DNA of 58,454 nucleotides from Planctomycetota bacterium (lineage in GTDB: Bacteria; Planctomycetota; Phycisphaerae; Sedimentisphaerales; Anaerohalosphaeraceae). Positions 27,957 to 39,200 of this stretch are shown here, piece after piece (positions within the stretch are counted from its first letter, which is position 1; every line of letters starts with the position of its first letter). The notes below the pieces were generated by a model that ran no database searches, had not been told where the DNA came from, and saw nothing but the letters and a program-made list of their open reading frames with translations. The DNA lies in the NCBI GenBank assembly GCA_016873215.1, contig VGXU01000010.1, positions 1-58,454 on the forward strand, in the 5' to 3' direction. The position numbers and the translations under genes are program-made.

Positions 27957-28565
27957 TTATTTTGTGATAGGCCAGTAGGTGCCGATGCCGGTGATGAGCA
28001 TGCGGACGCCGATGGCGGCCAGGAAGACGAGCATCACTTTGGAGATGGCGGTGATGATGAGTCTGCCGAAAAGGCGGTTGATGTCTTCGACGTAATACAT
28101 CAGCACGCGAAACAGCGCCAGCACGACAATGATGGCCAGCAAGGCCGCGAAGGGGCCGGTGTTTGGATTTTTCCAGATGGTCAGCGTGGTGACGATGGCG
28201 CCGGGGCCGGCCAAAAGCGGGCAGCCCAGCGGTACGCAGCCGACTTCTTCGGCGGAGAGCGTTTCTTCGGCGGAGTTGTGCCGGCGGCGGGAGCCGAAGA
28301 CGAGGTCGTCGATGGCCATCACCAGCAGCAGGGCGCCTCCGGCAATTTGCAGGTCGGCGATTTCGATTTGAAAAACTTTGCGCAAAATCAGGTCGCCGGT
28401 GAATGAAAACAGCAGAAGGATGCCTGCGGCGACCATCACCGAGACGGTAAAGGCGCGCTGGCGTTTCTCTTCGGCAATATCGGCGGTGACGCCCAGAAAG
28501 GTCGGTATATTGCCGATGGGGTCAACAATTACCATCAGTGAAAGAATCGCTTCCAGCCAATACAT
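27957..28565 (-). CDS. MarC family integral membrane protein
   Basis: The 202-residue protein has about six hydrophobic segments and the family pattern: IVDPIGNIPTFLGVT near residue 15, then GGALLLVMAIDDL and PLLAGPGAIVTTLT near 105. MarC proteins were once linked to multidrug resistance but their function is not established. AGGAAAT precedes the ATG. It is divergent to addB, with a gap of 147 bases. Confidence 0.9.
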   Translation of the reverse strand: MYWLEAILSLMVIVDPIGNIPTFLGVTADIAEEKRQRAFTVSVMVAAGILLLFSFTGDLILRKVFQIEIADLQIAGGALLLVMAIDDLVFGSRRRHNSAEETLSAEEVGCVPLGCPLLAGPGAIVTTLTIWKNPNTGPFAALLAIIVVLALFRVLMYYVEDINRLFGRLIITAISKVMLVFLAAIGVRMLITGIGTYWPITK

Positions 28566-28712
28566 AAGTATTTCCTATTTTGACACGGGAACAGGGATAT
28601 CCTGATTTATCCTATTATCGGCAAAAAGGGCGGCAGTCAAAGAGAGAATCTTTCGGACGTTGAAAGCGGCGGGTTTATGTGGTAAAAGGAGGGCCTGCAA
28701 GGGAGTATAGAC

Positions 28713-31700
28713 ATGGCGATACGTTTTATCCTCGGCACAAGCGGTTCTGGCAAGACACGGCGGTGTGTTGACGCCATTGCCGCCGCTCTGCGCGATGGAG
28801 GGACGGATCCGCTGGTATTTCTGGTTCCCGAACAAGCAACATTTCAGGCGGAACGGGCGATATTGTCGTGTGCGGGGGTGTCGGGGTACAGCCGGTTGCA
28901 GGTGCTGTCGTTTAACCGGCTGCAATTTCGGTTGTGCCGGGGCGGGGTGCGGAGTGAATTGACTCCGCTGGGCCGGCAAATGCTGGTTCGGCAGGCATTG
29001 TCGTCTTGTGCGGACAGCTTGCAGGTATTACGGCCCAGCGCGGCGACGGCGGGAATGGCGGCGGCGCTGGCAAATTTGATTCGCCGGCTGCACGAAGATA
29101 ATTGTGCGCCCGACGGACTTGAGGCGGCGGCACGCGAGATATTGGCCAAAGACGCGGACAATCCGACGGGCCGGAAACTGGCGGATATCGCCCTTGTTTT
29201 TCGGCGTTATGTGGAATTATTGTCCCGGCCGGGACGCGAGTTTCTCAACCCCGATGCGCTGCTGACAGAGGCAAGGGCGAAAGTCAAGGACACGGCATTT
29301 CTGAAAGGCGCCCGGCTGTGGATAGACGGGTTTTCCGGATTTACTTTGCAGCAGCGGGATTTGCTTTTTGAGATGCTGTCGGTATGCCGGGGGGCGGATA
29401 TCGCGTTGTGTCTGGACGGGCAGTCCATAGATTTGAATGATGCCGACCCGGAGAAATTGGACCCGGCGTCGCTGTTTGCGCCGACGGAGCGGACTTATGT
29501 CGATTTGCTGGCGATACTGCGAAATCGTAAAATGCCTATGGCGGAACCGATGATTTTATCCCGGCATCCGCGTTTTAAATCGGCTGCGGCGCTGGAACAT
29601 ATCGAGCGGAATTTCTTTTCGCCGGAGGCGAAGGCTGTGTCGGCGGGTGACGCGATTGAAATTCGCGGGTTGGCGGATATTCGCGCGGAAGCGTTTTTTG
29701 TCGCGGGACATATCCGCCGGCTTGTGCGCCAACAAAAATTGCGCTACCGCGACATCGCTGTTATTGCGCCGGATATTCATCTTTATGCACATTACTTGGC
29801 GGGGGCGTTTGAGCAATATAAGATACCGTATTTTCTCGACCGGCCGCAGGAACTGCAAAGTCATCCGCTGATGGAATTATTAATCGGCGCGCTGCGAGCG
29901 GTGCAGTCCGGCTTTGCGTTGTCATCGATGTCGGCGCTGCTGAAGATTGACTGGAACGGGCTGGATTCCCTGGAGGCTGATACGCTCGATAATTACTGCC
30001 GGGCTTTTGGTGTGGGAGAGGAAGACTGGATTTCGGATGCGCCGTGGGATTTAGGCGGTGAGGAACCGTCGTTTGCGCCCCAGCGTATAAATACGCTGCG
30101 AAAGAAATTCTTTGTGCCATTCGGGGCATTGGCCGGGCGATTGCAGGGTTTGATTACCGCGCGGCAGGGTGTTGAAGCGATTGGGGAATTGCTCGAAAAG
30201 CTGAATATCCGGAACAAACTTGCCAACGAATCACAAAATGACCCGCAGGATAATCAATTCGCGCATCGGCGTGTGTGGAAAAAGATGCAGGAGACATTTG
30301 AGGAATTGACGGGCGTTTTCGGTGATGACACAATGAACGCTTCGGAGATGACGGCGGTGCTGCTGGAGGTTTTTTCGTCGCTGACGCTCAAGCAGATACC
30401 GCCGGCGGCGGATGAGGTTTTGATCGGTTCGATTGAACGCAGTCGGCATCCGGAAATCAAGGTTGCGTTTTTGCCGGGGGCGACGCAAAAGCTGTTTCCC
30501 GTTCCGCTGGTGCAGGATGCGCTGTTGACGGAAGAAGATACGCAATTGGCGGCTAAAGCAAACCTGCCGCTAACGCAGCCGCTGGAGCAGGCGCTTTCGG
30601 CGAGGCGGTATCTGGCTTATATTGCGCTGACCCGCGCTTCGGAGCGGCTGTATATCACGTTTCCGCTGACGGACGAGAAAGAATCGGCGACGGCGCCGTG
30701 GCCGGGGCTGGAACGGCTTTGTGAATTGTGCGATGGGCTGCACATTCACTATGGAATCCCGGCGGAGTTGTCTCGGCCCGAAAATATCTCCACTCCCGCG
30801 CTGACAGAGTGGTTCTGTGCTGCGCTTGGGCCGGAAAGCGATTGCGACGAAAAGACAAAGTCGCAGGCGCGAAATCTGCTGTCTTGCTGCAAGGCGTCGG
30901 AGGATGCGACATTAGTAAATCTGTGCGGCGATGTGGAATATGCGTTAAGCTATCGCAACGAAGCGAAACTGGAGCAAACAATTATTTCGCAAATGTCGAA
31001 CGGGCCGCTGAAGACCTCGGCCAGCAAATTGACTTCGTTTGCGACGTGTCCGTATCAGTATTTTGCGAAGTATGGTTTGCGGCTGAAGAAACGTGACTTG
31101 ACGGGGCTAAAGCCCATTGATATCGGGGATTTTTATCACGCCATTCTCCAGCGGCTATTTATGGAGTTGTACGGCCGGGGGCTTGACTGGACGAATGTCG
31201 CCGAAACGGAGCTGGCGGAAAGCTGCCAGCGTGTCGCGGAAGAAATTTTGCAGACCAATAGTCGGCTGTCGGCGTTTATGCGCGGTGGGGCGTATAATGC
31301 TTATATTATTCAACAGGCGGTAAGCGGACTGGCGGAGTTTCTGCCGAACCTGGCGGCGATGAGCGCCGCCGGACAATTCCGGCAGAAAGCGGCGGAGGTG
31401 GAATTCGGTAAAGAAGGGCCTGCGGTGGCGATTGAAATTGAAAAAGGCAAATCCATTCATCTTCGCGGAAAAATCGACCGTATCGATTGCGCGGATATCG
31501 ACGGGCGGTGGACGGGAATTGTATTTGATTACAAGACCGGCAGTTCGACGACACGATTAAAATGGGCGAAATTTTATCACGGACTGGATTTGCAGTTGGC
31601 GGCGTATCTGCTTGCGCTGCGGCACCAGGTGATTGCGAACCGGCCGATGGAGTGGGTGGCGGGGGCGTTTTATCTGCCGATAGAGAGACCGCTGGATAAG

Positions 31701-32126
31701 GCGGATTTGGCAAAGCTCAGTGAGGAGAAAATATCGGTCGTAAAAGCGCGCGGCGTATTTGACGGGCATTTCGCTTTTGATTTGGAAGAGGTGCCTGCAG
31801 GAGAATACAGCCGATTTTACGGTTTCAGCGTCGATAGCAAAGAAAATCAGCCATACTCCCGTTATTCAACCAGCGACGCAGTCAAACCTGAAGAATTTTC
31901 CGCGGTGCTGCGATTTGCCGAAGAAAAAATTCGCACGCTGGGTAAGGGAATTGTGTCGGGCGATATTCGCGCGTTTCCGTATCGGCTGGGGACGCAAAGT
32001 CCGTGTGCGCATTGCGATTACAAGCCCGTGTGCAAATTCGACTGGCAGTTAAACGAGTATCATTTTCTGTCGTCGATGAATAAAGAGGGTGTTTTGAATG
32101 CCGCCGGCGGGGGGGGCGCGCGATGA
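28713..32126 (+). CDS. addB: AddB-type helicase-nuclease subunit
   Basis: AddB is the partner of AddA in double-strand break processing for recombination. A Walker A motif, GTSGSGKT, lies at residues 8-15. The C-terminal nuclease shows KIDRID and VFDYKTG (RecB-like PD-(D/E)XK fold). A cysteine in FATCPYQYF and a cluster CAHCDYKPVC near the end form the family's iron-sulfur site. At 1137 residues it is within the family range. GGGAG precedes the ATG. The gene overlaps addA by four bases. Confidence 0.9.
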   Translation: MAIRFILGTSGSGKTRRCVDAIAAALRDGGTDPLVFLVPEQATFQAERAILSCAGVSGYSRLQVLSFNRLQFRLCRGGVRSELTPLGRQMLVRQALSSCADSLQVLRPSAATAGMAAALANLIRRLHEDNCAPDGLEAAAREILAKDADNPTGRKLADIALVFRRYVELLSRPGREFLNPDALLTEARAKVKDTAFLKGARLWIDGFSGFTLQQRDLLFEMLSVCRGADIALCLDGQSIDLNDADPEKLDPASLFAPTERTYVDLLAILRNRKMPMAEPMILSRHPRFKSAAALEHIERNFFSPEAKAVSAGDAIEIRGLADIRAEAFFVAGHIRRLVRQQKLRYRDIAVIAPDIHLYAHYLAGAFEQYKIPYFLDRPQELQSHPLMELLIGALRAVQSGFALSSMSALLKIDWNGLDSLEADTLDNYCRAFGVGEEDWISDAPWDLGGEEPSFAPQRINTLRKKFFVPFGALAGRLQGLITARQGVEAIGELLEKLNIRNKLANESQNDPQDNQFAHRRVWKKMQETFEELTGVFGDDTMNASEMTAVLLEVFSSLTLKQIPPAADEVLIGSIERSRHPEIKVAFLPGATQKLFPVPLVQDALLTEEDTQLAAKANLPLTQPLEQALSARRYLAYIALTRASERLYITFPLTDEKESATAPWPGLERLCELCDGLHIHYGIPAELSRPENISTPALTEWFCAALGPESDCDEKTKSQARNLLSCCKASEDATLVNLCGDVEYALSYRNEAKLEQTIISQMSNGPLKTSASKLTSFATCPYQYFAKYGLRLKKRDLTGLKPIDIGDFYHAILQRLFMELYGRGLDWTNVAETELAESCQRVAEEILQTNSRLSAFMRGGAYNAYIIQQAVSGLAEFLPNLAAMSAAGQFRQKAAEVEFGKEGPAVAIEIEKGKSIHLRGKIDRIDCADIDGRWTGIVFDYKTGSSTTRLKWAKFYHGLDLQLAAYLLALRHQVIANRPMEWVAGAFYLPIERPLDKADLAKLSEEKISVVKARGVFDGHFAFDLEEVPAGEYSRFYGFSVDSKENQPYSRYSTSDAVKPEEFSAVLRFAEEKIRTLGKGIVSGDIRAFPYRLGTQSPCAHCDYKPVCKFDWQLNEYHFLSSMNKEGVLNAAGGGGAR

Positions 32127-35100
32127 GAAAGATTAACTGGAAACCCGCGCAGCGGCGTGCGATAGAGACAATCGGTCGGAATGTGCTGGTGACGGCCTCG
32201 GCGGGCACAGGTAAGACGGCCGTGCTGAGTGAACGCTGCGTGCTGCGCATCTGCGACGGCGAACGCCCGATTGATGTTGAGCAGGTGCTGGTATTGACCT
32301 TTACCGACTCAGCGGCGGAAGAAATGAAAGGCCGCATCGCGAAAAAGCTGTATGAAGTTTATCTGCAAAACCCCGGCGATGCGCATCTGCGAAAACAGAT
32401 GGTACGCTTAGACGCGGCGGCCATCGGCACGATTCATTCATTTTGCAAACGCATTTTGACGGAGCATTTTTACCTGGCGGGGCTGGGCCCGCGATTTGGC
32501 ATCCTCGACGAAGACCAGCAGAAACTTGTTCGTGCGCGGGCGGTGACGGCGGCGATTGAAGCGGCATGGAACGACCCGGCGTTAACCGGCGGAATGCAGG
32601 CGCTTTTTGAAGGGCGCGTCGCGGGCGGCCGGCAAACGTTTGCCGATGCGCTTCTGCGTCTGGCGGGTTTTTTAGACAGCGTGTCCGACCGAAACGCATT
32701 TTATGAGTCAGCGACGCGTTTGGCGGCGGACAGTCCTGAGTCCTACGATATTTTGGCGCAGTTCCAGTTTGAGCATCTGCGGCGGCGGCTTTATCTGTGC
32801 CGGGATATGCTGATTTATGCTCGCTCGCTCGATAATACGCTGGCGGCGGGGCAATACCTGACGGCCTATATTGAGGAAATTCTTGCGTCGCTGGAAAGCT
32901 GTCTTGAGGCGATACGGCGGGATGATTTAGACACGACGGCGGAAATGATACGGCAGTGGGAGTTTTCGAGGATGCCGTCGCTGTCGAAAAAACTGGAAAT
33001 AGACAAAGAAGACGCCGAGCGGATTAAAGAGCTGGTGGATTGGGCCAGAAAAAAAATCAGGGCACTCAAAGAGCTGGTTTTGTTTGAGCCGGAGTATCTG
33101 CGGCTTGTCGCGCCGCTTGCGGATGCACAGACACGGACATTGATATCACTGCTGCGCGTCTTTGACGGCGAATACGCGGCGGCCAAGCGGGCGATGGGCG
33201 TGCTGGATTTCGCCGACCTCGAACACAAGACACTTGAATTATTTAAAATGCATCCGGCGGTGGCGGAAAAACTGTGTCAGCGGTTCGCGTATGTTTTTGT
33301 GGATGAATATCAGGATATCAACGACGTGCAGCAGCGGATTCTGGAGGCGGTCAGCCGGGGCGATAATGTGTTTGTCGTCGGCGACGTCAAGCAGAGTATT
33401 TACGCATTTCGTCAGAGCCGGCCGGAGATTTTTCTGCAGCGGCTGTCGGCGGCGACGGATAAACCGAAATCAGCCGGCGAGGCGATGCGGGTCGATATGA
33501 ATGATAATTTCCGTTCCCGGCGGGAAATTCTGGCATTTGTCAACCGCGTGTTCGGGCGGATTATGACGCAATCCGTCGCGGGTGTGGATTACTTCGGCCG
33601 CGCGGAATTGGAGGCGGGGCTGGATTACCCGCCGCTCAAAGGCGATACGCCGATAGATCGCAAGGCCGTGGAGTTTTATCTGCTTGATGAACAAAGTCCG
33701 GAGTACGAAGACTCCGCCGATGAATCGGAAGAAGCGGATGAAAATGAAATGGTCCCGTTCAATCATTTCGCCACCGCCGTGCAGCGTCAGGCGGCGTTTA
33801 TCGCGCAGCGTATCCGACGGATGGTCGGGGCGGCCTCGGGCCGGGCGGAATTTGAAGTGATGGATAAATACACCGGACAGATGCGGCCGGTGGAGTATCG
33901 CGATATCGTGATTCTGATGCGCGCGACGTCCGGGCGTGCGCCGCAATACGTGGAGTTGTTGCGGCTGGCGGGGATTCCGGTCAGCTCGCAGAGTCCGTGC
34001 GGCTATTTCGCTGCGACGGAAGTGACGGATTTTCTGGCGCTGCTGCGGGTTCTTGATAATCCATTGCAGGATATTGAACTGGCGGCGGTATTGCGCAGTG
34101 TGCTGTTTCGATTCACGGATTCGGAATTGGCGGCGGTTCGATTCTTTGCCGACGGCAGCGGCGACAATAAATGTGCGTTTTATGAAATAGCATGGCGTTA
34201 TGGTGAAAATGGGCCGGATGTGAAGCTGCGGCAAAAGACGGACGAGACCCTGCGAATGCTTCAGGCGTGGCGTGTGGAGGCCCGTCGGAAACCCCTGTCG
34301 GAATTGATTTGGCGGATTCTGGAGGAACGAAATTTTCTGGCGTTTGTGTCGGCGCTGCCCAACGGGCCGCAGCGTCGCGCCAATCTGCTTAAACTTCACG
34401 GCCGGGCGGTACAGTTTGAATCGTTCACCGCCGCAGGCGAGGGGAACAACCTGGCGGCCTTTGTGGCGTTTCTGGAAAAACTGCTCGAGGAAGAATCGGA
34501 CTGGGCGGCGGCGCAGCCACAAACGGGCGTGGAGAATGCCGTGCGCATCATGAGCGTTCATAAAAGCAAGGGGCTGGAATTTCCGGTGGTGTTTGCGGCG
34601 GAATTGAACCGGCCGTTCCGCAATACCGACGGCGGCGGAGCGTGCGAGATTGACAGCAGGATGCTTGGCCTTGAAGTGCCGGACCGCAGGCATGGCGTCA
34701 GGCTGACCAGCCCGGCGCATCAGCTTATTCGGCAAAGCGCCCGGCAAAGCGCGATTGCCGAAGAAATGCGGATTTTGTACGTGGCGATGACGCGGGCGCG
34801 CGACCGGCTTATTTTAACCGCGTCACGAGAGGCCCGGGACTGTCGGAAAATTTTAAGTCGTCTGCCCCGACTGGAAATCGTGCCGGATTGGATATTGCTC
34901 GACGCGGCCAGTCATCTCGACTGGGTGCTGGCGGCATTGGCCGGTTCGGATGCGGTCGGTCAAATGGTGGATTCGGATACGCAGGAGGTTTTCGAGGACG
35001 ATTTGTTTGTCGCGTCGCGCATCGGCAAAGACCAGCTCAACGTACTGACGGCGGAGATGCTCAACCGCAAGGGCCGACGCGGTAAAACGTATGAACCGGT

Positions 35101-35842
35101 GACGGCCGGAAGCGATGAGCCTGAGGCGCGGCGATTGTTTGAGCAAATCCGCAATGCGCAGCAATGGCGGTATCCTTATGAGGGATTGACGGGACTGAAC
35201 GCCAAGTTTTCCGTCAGCGCATTGACGCATCGCGATGACGAATTCGCGCGGACGGCAATCGAATTTTCTTTTACTGAAACAAAATCATCCAGCGACAACG
35301 GCGACGCCCTTGCGCTGGGCAGCGCGGCGCACTTGGTTTTTCAACATCTGCCCTTAGCGAAAGCGATGGATGAGACGGTCATTCGAGAGACGATTGCCGG
35401 CCTGTTGGCGCAAAATCAAATATCGGCCGGGCAGGTGGAAAAAATAGATATCGCAGCCATCGCATCGTTTTTCCGAACGGACATGGGGCGGAGAGTGCTT
35501 GAGCATAGCGGCGAGGTGCTGCGGGAATGGCCGTTCACGATGGCGCTGCCTGTCAGCAAACTGGGTATTGATCGCCCCGGCGAATCGGTGGTCGTACAGG
35601 GTATCGTTGATCTCATTATTCCCGCCGAGGAAGGACTGATTCTGGTGGACTTCAAGACTGACAGAATTTCATCGGAAGGTGTTGCCCGGCGGGCCGAACA
35701 GTATCAATCGCAGCTTGCATTGTATGCCTGCGCCGCCGGGACCATTTTGAAAAAGCCCATCGTTGCGGCGTATTTGTATTTTCTCCATCCTCGAACGCTT
35801 TATCCGGTGCCGTTTCATCAAATTGCACTTACGAATATTTAA
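32123..35842 (+). CDS. addA: AddA-type helicase-nuclease subunit
   Basis: The 1239-residue protein is a UvrD-like superfamily 1 helicase with a C-terminal nuclease. Walker A is TASAGTGKTAVL near 29, motif II VDEYQDIN near 393, motif III VGDVKQSIYAFR near 420, and later VMSVHKSKGLEFPVVF-like sequence and LYVAMTRARDRL. The nuclease domain ends with VDLIIPAEEGLILVDFKTD. Together with AddB it resects DNA ends. The start overlaps addB (ATGA). Confidence 0.92.
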   Translation: MRKINWKPAQRRAIETIGRNVLVTASAGTGKTAVLSERCVLRICDGERPIDVEQVLVLTFTDSAAEEMKGRIAKKLYEVYLQNPGDAHLRKQMVRLDAAAIGTIHSFCKRILTEHFYLAGLGPRFGILDEDQQKLVRARAVTAAIEAAWNDPALTGGMQALFEGRVAGGRQTFADALLRLAGFLDSVSDRNAFYESATRLAADSPESYDILAQFQFEHLRRRLYLCRDMLIYARSLDNTLAAGQYLTAYIEEILASLESCLEAIRRDDLDTTAEMIRQWEFSRMPSLSKKLEIDKEDAERIKELVDWARKKIRALKELVLFEPEYLRLVAPLADAQTRTLISLLRVFDGEYAAAKRAMGVLDFADLEHKTLELFKMHPAVAEKLCQRFAYVFVDEYQDINDVQQRILEAVSRGDNVFVVGDVKQSIYAFRQSRPEIFLQRLSAATDKPKSAGEAMRVDMNDNFRSRREILAFVNRVFGRIMTQSVAGVDYFGRAELEAGLDYPPLKGDTPIDRKAVEFYLLDEQSPEYEDSADESEEADENEMVPFNHFATAVQRQAAFIAQRIRRMVGAASGRAEFEVMDKYTGQMRPVEYRDIVILMRATSGRAPQYVELLRLAGIPVSSQSPCGYFAATEVTDFLALLRVLDNPLQDIELAAVLRSVLFRFTDSELAAVRFFADGSGDNKCAFYEIAWRYGENGPDVKLRQKTDETLRMLQAWRVEARRKPLSELIWRILEERNFLAFVSALPNGPQRRANLLKLHGRAVQFESFTAAGEGNNLAAFVAFLEKLLEEESDWAAAQPQTGVENAVRIMSVHKSKGLEFPVVFAAELNRPFRNTDGGGACEIDSRMLGLEVPDRRHGVRLTSPAHQLIRQSARQSAIAEEMRILYVAMTRARDRLILTASREARDCRKILSRLPRLEIVPDWILLDAASHLDWVLAALAGSDAVGQMVDSDTQEVFEDDLFVASRIGKDQLNVLTAEMLNRKGRRGKTYEPVTAGSDEPEARRLFEQIRNAQQWRYPYEGLTGLNAKFSVSALTHRDDEFARTAIEFSFTETKSSSDNGDALALGSAAHLVFQHLPLAKAMDETVIRETIAGLLAQNQISAGQVEKIDIAAIASFFRTDMGRRVLEHSGEVLREWPFTMALPVSKLGIDRPGESVVVQGIVDLIIPAEEGLILVDFKTDRISSEGVARRAEQYQSQLALYACAAGTILKKPIVAAYLYFLHPRTLYPVPFHQIALTNI

Positions 35843-35970
35843 TTCGAGGGTTTATCGGACGTTGCTTTTCGGCGGCGGAAATTTTTTGTACGGAGAAGGC
35901 CGATTTACAAAAATTTATTTTTATAATCTCATTTTGAGCAATATCTTGTGGCGAAAAACACAGTTTTGGC

Positions 35971-35999
35971 TTGAGTGGAAATCCGCAATATTATATAAT
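35971..35999 (+). promoter_or_regulatory. Promoter of the small transcription unit
   Basis: TTGAGT (35971-35976) and a perfect TATAAT (35994-35999) are spaced by 17 bases. Transcription would begin near 36006, just before two tiny ORFs and a terminator. Confidence 0.6.
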
Positions 36000-36008
36000 A
36001 CGGAAGTG

Positions 36009-36074
36009 ATGAAAGTTATGGCTTCGGCTGCGGGGGGTTTGAAAGAAAAGAACACTATTTTTTGGGGAGATTAA
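36009..36074 (+). CDS. Possible 21-residue leader ORF
   Basis: ATG 36009 opens a 21-codon frame (starts MKVMASAAGG, ends FWGD) whose stop precedes the next ATG by one base. The next gene's ribosome-binding site lies within its end. Lack of a clear own ribosome-binding site makes translation uncertain. Confidence 0.3.
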   Translation: MKVMASAAGGLKEKNTIFWGD

Positions 36075-36075
36075 A

Positions 36076-36171
36076 ATGGCTCGCTTTTATGCAAAGGTGT
36101 GGCTGCCGTTTATGGAGCCGAAAAAGAGAATTCTGCTTCTTGCTTTAGCTGCGTACATTGCGATGTGTTAA
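36076..36171 (+). CDS. Small hydrophobic protein (31 residues)
   Basis: The ORF encodes 31 residues starting MARFYAKVWLPF, then a KKR turn and a hydrophobic stretch ending ALAAYIAMC, which may insert in a membrane. GGGGAG lies 6 bases before the ATG. A promoter with consensus -10 is upstream and a strong terminator follows, so it looks like an independent unit of about 220 bases. I know no family for it. It may also be a small RNA that carries a short ORF. Confidence 0.45.
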   Translation: MARFYAKVWLPFMEPKKRILLLALAAYIAMC

Positions 36172-36194
36172 TCTGACAGTTGTCTTTTGAAGTG

Positions 36195-36227
36195 AAAAGG
36201 CCGACCTGGGTCGGCCTTTTTTTATGC
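36195..36227. terminator. Bidirectional terminator
   Basis: AAAAGGCCGAC-CTGG-GTCGGCCTTTT is an eleven-pair hairpin followed by TTT on the plus strand. It ends the small plus-strand unit and, read in reverse, could end the histidine kinase gene at 36251. Confidence 0.85.
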
Positions 36228-36250
36228 GCCGAAAAAGACTCCCGGCCCTT

Positions 36251-39200
36251 TTAATTCTCTGGAGTTTTTGGTGCCGGGGCGGTTGGCGGTTGCGCAGGCT
36301 GTGCGGGCGTCTGGAGCGAATCCGCCAGTTGCTGCGTTTCATTGCGCAGCTTTTCGACCTGCTCGGTCAGGGGATCGGCGTTCTTTGAGGATATTAAGTA
36401 GGTCTGCAATACTTCCGCCAGCTTGATTTTATTGATGGGCTTGGTTATGTGGTCATCGCATCCGGCCTCGATACATTTCTGGCGGTCTCCTTCCATTGCG
36501 TGGGCCGTCAGGGCGACAATCGGCGTTTTAAGGCCTTTTTCCCGTAACATCCGCGTGGCCTCATAGCCATTCATATTGGGCATTTGAATGTCCATAAAAA
36601 TCAAATCAAACGACTCTTCCGCAGCTTTTTTGACCGCTTCCGCGCCGTCGCAGGCCAGCACAAATTGCAGCCCAAACTTTGTCAGCAGAGTTTCAATCAA
36701 AAGCTGGTTGTTGGGGTTGTCTTCCACGACGAGGATGCGCCCCGAACCTTTTTTTGGGGGTTCATATTTTTTCTCCGATTCCGGCAGAGCGAAGGACGGC
36801 TTTTGTTCGGGAACATCTAAACCGGTCGGGATGACCAGCGAGAAAACAGAACCCATTCCTTCTTCGCTGGTTAAAGTCAGCTCGCCGCCCAGAAGCCTTG
36901 CCAATTGTTTCGTGATGGTCAGTCCCAATCCTGTTCCGCCATACTTGCGAGTGGTGTCGCCATTGGCCTGGACGAACGGCTCGAAAATCTTCTGCTGTTT
37001 ATCGGCGGGGATACCAATGCCTGTGTCTTCAACGTCAAAGCGGATACAAGACTGATCGTTTTTATTTTCGAGAGAAACACGAATGTTTACCTGTCCTTTT
37101 TCGGTGAATTTAATGGCGTTATTGACCAGGTTGATCAGACATTGCTGCACACGGGCGCCGTCGGTGTATATGTCCATGGGCAGGTCGCTGCTTGTCAGAA
37201 TCTCGAATTTCAGGCCTTTTTTGACGACCGCAGGATGGATCATGGATCCAATCGCGGCCAGCAGATTTTTGAGGGAGCACTCATTTTTCTCAACGTCCAG
37301 CTTGCCGGCCTCAATCTTGGAAAAATCCAGAATATCATTGATGACCTGCAGCAGATGTCTGCCGCTGTTGCTGATGGTGTTGACGTACTCTCTCTGCTGG
37401 TCCGTCAGGTCTTCGTCCAGTAAAATGTCGCCGAAGCCTATAATGGCGTTCATCGGGGTGCGGATTTCGTGACTCATATTGGCCAAAAACTGGCTCTTGG
37501 CCGTATTGGCGGAATCCGCCTGAATTTTGGCCTCTATCAATTCTTTTTCCGCATTTTTGCGGTCGGTGATGTCGGTGATGATATTGCCGACCATCTGAGG
37601 CGTTCCCTGCTCATCGCGGATAAGGAAAATATTCTGCTCGGTAAGAATCAGGTTTCCTTTGGCAGAAAGAAGCGGGAGTTCTCCTGTCCATTGCCCCTGC
37701 TCGATTACGATCGGAAGAATCTCTTTTGTCAGTCGCTCAGCATCCTGCGGAATATAGTATTGGTAAAATGTCTTGCGGAGGAAATCCTCCTCACGCTCTT
37801 CTTCGACGATACGGAGCGTGGCGGCGTTGACGAAGATTAACTGGCCGGTCAAATTGCCCATCGCAAAGCCGTAATTCGATGCTACGGCGAACCGACGGAA
37901 TCGTTCCTCGCTTTTCTGCACCGTCGCAAAGGCCGTACCGAGTTGTCGTTCCGCCGTACCGGTAACAGACCAGAGCAGAATCAGCACGCCGCCAAACAGC
38001 ACAATGGATAAGCTCAGATTCAGTAGCAGGTTGCTTCGAGCCACGCTGTTCCCGATGGCTACATCCCGCATAACGACGAGATCCGCCACATTGCGGCCTG
38101 CGGCATCGGGCAGATGGATAATCCCGCAGGAAAATCTTTTTTCACCCTGTCGAGCGTCGAATGCCTTGTCTCCTGAGTTCGTCTTGAGGTTATTTTCAAG
38201 GCGGCGCACCACTTCATTGGGCAGGTCTGGAATGGCCTGATTGACCACTACGAAATCGGGATAGGCATCCCATTGTCCGGCATAGCCAAATGTTTTTTTC
38301 CCCGCCTCGAATTTGTCCCGCGAGATATATTCTTTCCGGATGACGTTCAGTAAATTGACATCTATATTCTCGGCCAGTTTAGTTACCAGATGCTCAATCT
38401 CCATGCCCAGTTCCAGGTAGCCGATCGTTTTGCCATCCTGCTTCCACGGTTTCACATACCGAAGCGTAAAAGTTCCCAGCGGGCCCAACTCAAGGCCCCA
38501 TGTGTCCTCCCCCGTCTTCTCCGCCGCGAGCAGTGTAAAGCGGTCGATACGGTCACCGTAACGCTCGGGCTGATGCGCCCGCAGAAAACATATCCGGTCG
38601 GGCGATATGAAGGTGCAGTGGGTTATTTTATAGTCCCGCTTCAACTGCTCATGGGCCGGTTTCGCCAGAGCCGTAAGCGAAGAAAGTTCCCTGTCCTGCC
38701 ATGCCTTCAGCATTGCCGAATTGACGGCGATGTGGTCTATCTGTGCCTTGAGAAGCCCAACTTCCGAGACGATGCTTTGAGTCCATCCCGCCTCGACCTG
38801 TCCTGTGACGCGGAGCATGTTCCGTTTGGATTCCTCGCAGGTATTCTTATACTCATACGCCCCAAAGAGTATCAATACGATGAGTACGGCACAGGCGGTC
38901 GGAGCAACGATCCACACCCTGTATTTCAGCGTGTCTGATTTCATCCACCGGTTACGCAGATGGACGACTACCGCTCCGCCTGCAAGAATTAGAATCAGGG
39001 CAAACGTAATAAGAATCGGCTCTCTGCGGACGGCGTTGAGCTGCGCCTGCCAGTCGCTGGCCAGAAAATCCACGCAAACCGCCATCAGGACTTCGCCGCT
39101 ATACGGATCGAGAACAGGGATAAGCGCCGAAATGAAAGTTCCATATTCGTCCGTGAGAGGTCCAACTGTGGCCGGATGTTTGTCTTTGAAAATCCGGAAG

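Noticed and set aside
28580-28610. Promoter for addB starting at TTGACA 28580
   Set aside because: The -35 is perfect but no acceptable -10 stands at 16-18 bases.
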